DNA of 15,290 bases. Source: an uncultured Clostridia bacterium. Its GTDB lineage: Bacteria; Bacillota; Clostridia; Oscillospirales; Oscillospiraceae. The position numbers and the translations under genes were made by a program. Positions within the stretch are counted from its first letter, which is position 1. Each line of letters starts with the position of its first letter. This document shows, in pieces, positions 14,751 to 15,290 of this stretch. The notes beneath the pieces were generated by a model. That model was not told where the DNA came from, made no database searches, and was given only the letters and a program-made list of their open reading frames with translations. The stretch is from assembly GCA_945946745.1 (NCBI GenBank), contig CAMEWZ010000021.1, positions 1 through 15,290 on the forward strand, written 5' to 3'.

Positions 14751-15011
14751 ATGCATACTGAACAACGCAAAACGCCTTGAAAGCCAAGGCTTTCAAGCCT
14801 TTCGTGCGTTGTTCTGGTGCAAGGGTTTTGTGGGATTTCGCACAAAACCCTTGCACCTACCAAATGGCATGGTGCGCCATGCCATTTGGATACGCATTGA
14901 TTTCTGTCTGAATTCCATAAAAACGGTTATAAAGAGCCGTTTTTATGGAATTACGCACCTAACGGTGCGTGAATAAGCCGTAACACGGCTTATTCAGTAG
15001 ACATTATTATA
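14744..15011. mobile_element. Six-hairpin palindrome array, possible MITE-like insertion
   Basis: This gene-free stretch between ispE and the DUF378 gene is almost all perfect inverted repeats. H1 is GAACAACGCA 14760-14769 with 14805-14814, plus inner CTTGAAAGCC 14776-14785 with 14788-14797. H2 is a 17-bp stem, 14816-14832 with 14841-14857. H3 is 13 bp, 14860-14872 with 14877-14889. H4 is 16 bp, 14911-14926 with 14937-14952. H5 is 7 bp, 14953-14959 with 14964-14970. H6 is 11 bp, 14971-14981 with 14985-14995. Linkers are 0-2 bases except 14890-14910. Outer repeats TATTATAATGCATACTG (14744-14760) and CAGTAGACATTATTATA (14995-15011) are inverted with 14 of 17 paired, and TTATTATA is also directly repeated. 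No T-tracts, no protein frame. A transposon-like element or structured RNA are both possible. Confidence 0.8.
15004..15011. repeat. Direct repeat TTATTATA, right copy
   Basis: Second exact copy of the 8-base repeat found at 14743-14750. This copy has a suitable -35 box upstream on the minus strand (15034-15029), so it is probably the original -10 box of ispE. Confidence 0.5.
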
Positions 15012-15034
15012 GCTTGAAATGACATATTTTGCAA
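15006..15034 (-). promoter_or_regulatory. Sigma-A promoter reading through the hairpin array into ispE
   Basis: Minus strand TTGCAA (15034-15029), 17-base spacer, perfect TATAAT (15011-15006). The same hexamers and spacing form the acetyltransferase promoter at 4745-4717. Transcripts would start near 14999 and carry the whole hairpin array as a leader of about 285 bases before ispE. The second TATAAT (14750-14745), nearer the gene, has no matching -35. Confidence 0.65.
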
Positions 15035-15052
15035 TCCATTCTCCTAATAAAT

Positions 15053-15081
15053 TTGAAAAAGCTGTACATCCTAAGTAACAT
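15053..15081 (+). promoter_or_regulatory. Sigma-A promoter of the DUF378 gene
   Basis: TTGAAA (15053-15058), 17-base spacer, TAACAT (15076-15081). The start would be near 15088, about 22 bases before the ATG, with ribosome site GGGAGG at 15095-15100. Confidence 0.55.
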
Positions 15082-15109
15082 CCGGAACGAGAAAGGGAGG
15101 TTTGCTTCT

Positions 15110-15290
15110 ATGGATACCATTGCGCTGATTCTGTCCATCATTGGCTGTGTCAACTGGGGACTTGTGGGTATTTTTCAGTTTGATCTGGTCGCCTGGCTGT
15201 TTGGCGGCTCCGGTTCTCTGTTCAGCCGCCTGGTCTATACCATCATAGCCCTAGCCGGTTTGTGGTGTATTTCCTTCTTGTTTCGCAGGC
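15110..15290 (+). CDS. DUF378 family small membrane protein, 5' part
   Basis: ATG 15110 follows GGGAGG by 9 bases and opens a frame that runs off the window after 60 codons. The start MDTIALILSIIGCVNWGLVG with FQFDLVAWLFGG is the hallmark of DUF378 (YuzA-like) proteins, which are about 70-80 residues with two membrane helices; here about residues 3-21 and 41-58. So most of the gene is present. The family's function is unknown. It is divergent from ispE across the hairpin array. Confidence 0.9.
   Translation, partial: MDTIALILSIIGCVNWGLVGIFQFDLVAWLFGGSGSLFSRLVYTIIALAGLWCISFLFRR

Noticed and set aside
13558..14751. Long plus-strand open frame of 397 codons
   Set aside because: It is antisense to spoIIR and ispE, both with full family motifs, and shows no domain or plausible start signal.
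14760..14889. The first hairpins as ordinary terminators for ispE or the DUF378 gene
   Set aside because: They lie upstream of both divergent genes and no stem is followed by a T-tract on either strand.
14760..14995. CRISPR array or tRNA cluster in the hairpin-rich region
   Set aside because: No sequence unit is repeated at regular spacing, stems differ from each other, and no cloverleaf with a T-loop (GGTTCGAxTCC) is present.

Overview
The window reads as chromosome from an endospore-forming member of the Clostridia, most likely a GC-rich gut Oscillospirales/Ruminococcaceae-type Firmicute. This rests on an IreB-family protein, SpoIIR, SpoVAD/SpoVAE, AddAB in place of RecBCD, strong AGGAGG ribosome sites and the high GC of the coding regions. 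No phage, plasmid, CRISPR or tRNA gene was seen.

Layout. 1-1335 is the 3' part of pheT. 1378-1740 is ireB as a self-contained unit with its own sigma-A promoter and terminator. 1902-2331 holds a promoter-driven 96-aa orphan gene followed by a large inverted repeat. 2389-3440 is a secreted SH3-SH3-NlpC/P60 cell-wall hydrolase with a strong terminator. 3442-4688 (minus) is a translationally coupled GNAT acetyltransferase-TraX pair. From the same intergenic region a sigma-G-type promoter drives spoVAD, spoVAE and an Asn-rich 35-residue micro-ORF (4786-6329), ending at a terminator shared with addA. 6369-13122 (minus) is addB-addA, the double-strand-break repair helicase-nuclease. Upstream of it lie spoIIR (13189-13800) and ispE (13855-14712), both minus. 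14713-15109 has no gene but holds six back-to-back perfect hairpins enclosed by inverted and direct repeats. 15110 to the end is the start of a DUF378 membrane protein.

How the genes work together. Two steps of sporulation are encoded. SpoIIR is the forespore signal that activates sigma-E. SpoVAD/SpoVAE move dipicolinic acid into the spore. Their candidate promoters look alike (GTATA-N18-CATACTG for spoIIR, GTATC-N18-CATACTA for spoVAD), as expected for sigma-F/sigma-G. The spoIIR promoter lies inside the ispE terminator hairpin, so read-through RNA would hide the spoIIR ribosome site while forespore RNA would not.

Most unusual items: (1) the six-hairpin element at about 14744-15011, which looks like a non-autonomous insertion that split the ispE promoter region; (2) the Asn-rich micro-ORF at the end of the spoVA operon; (3) the spoIIR promoter within a terminator; (4) an AddB whose N-terminal Walker A motif is lost. 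All functional statements are from reading the sequence and knowledge of the families; no database search was run.
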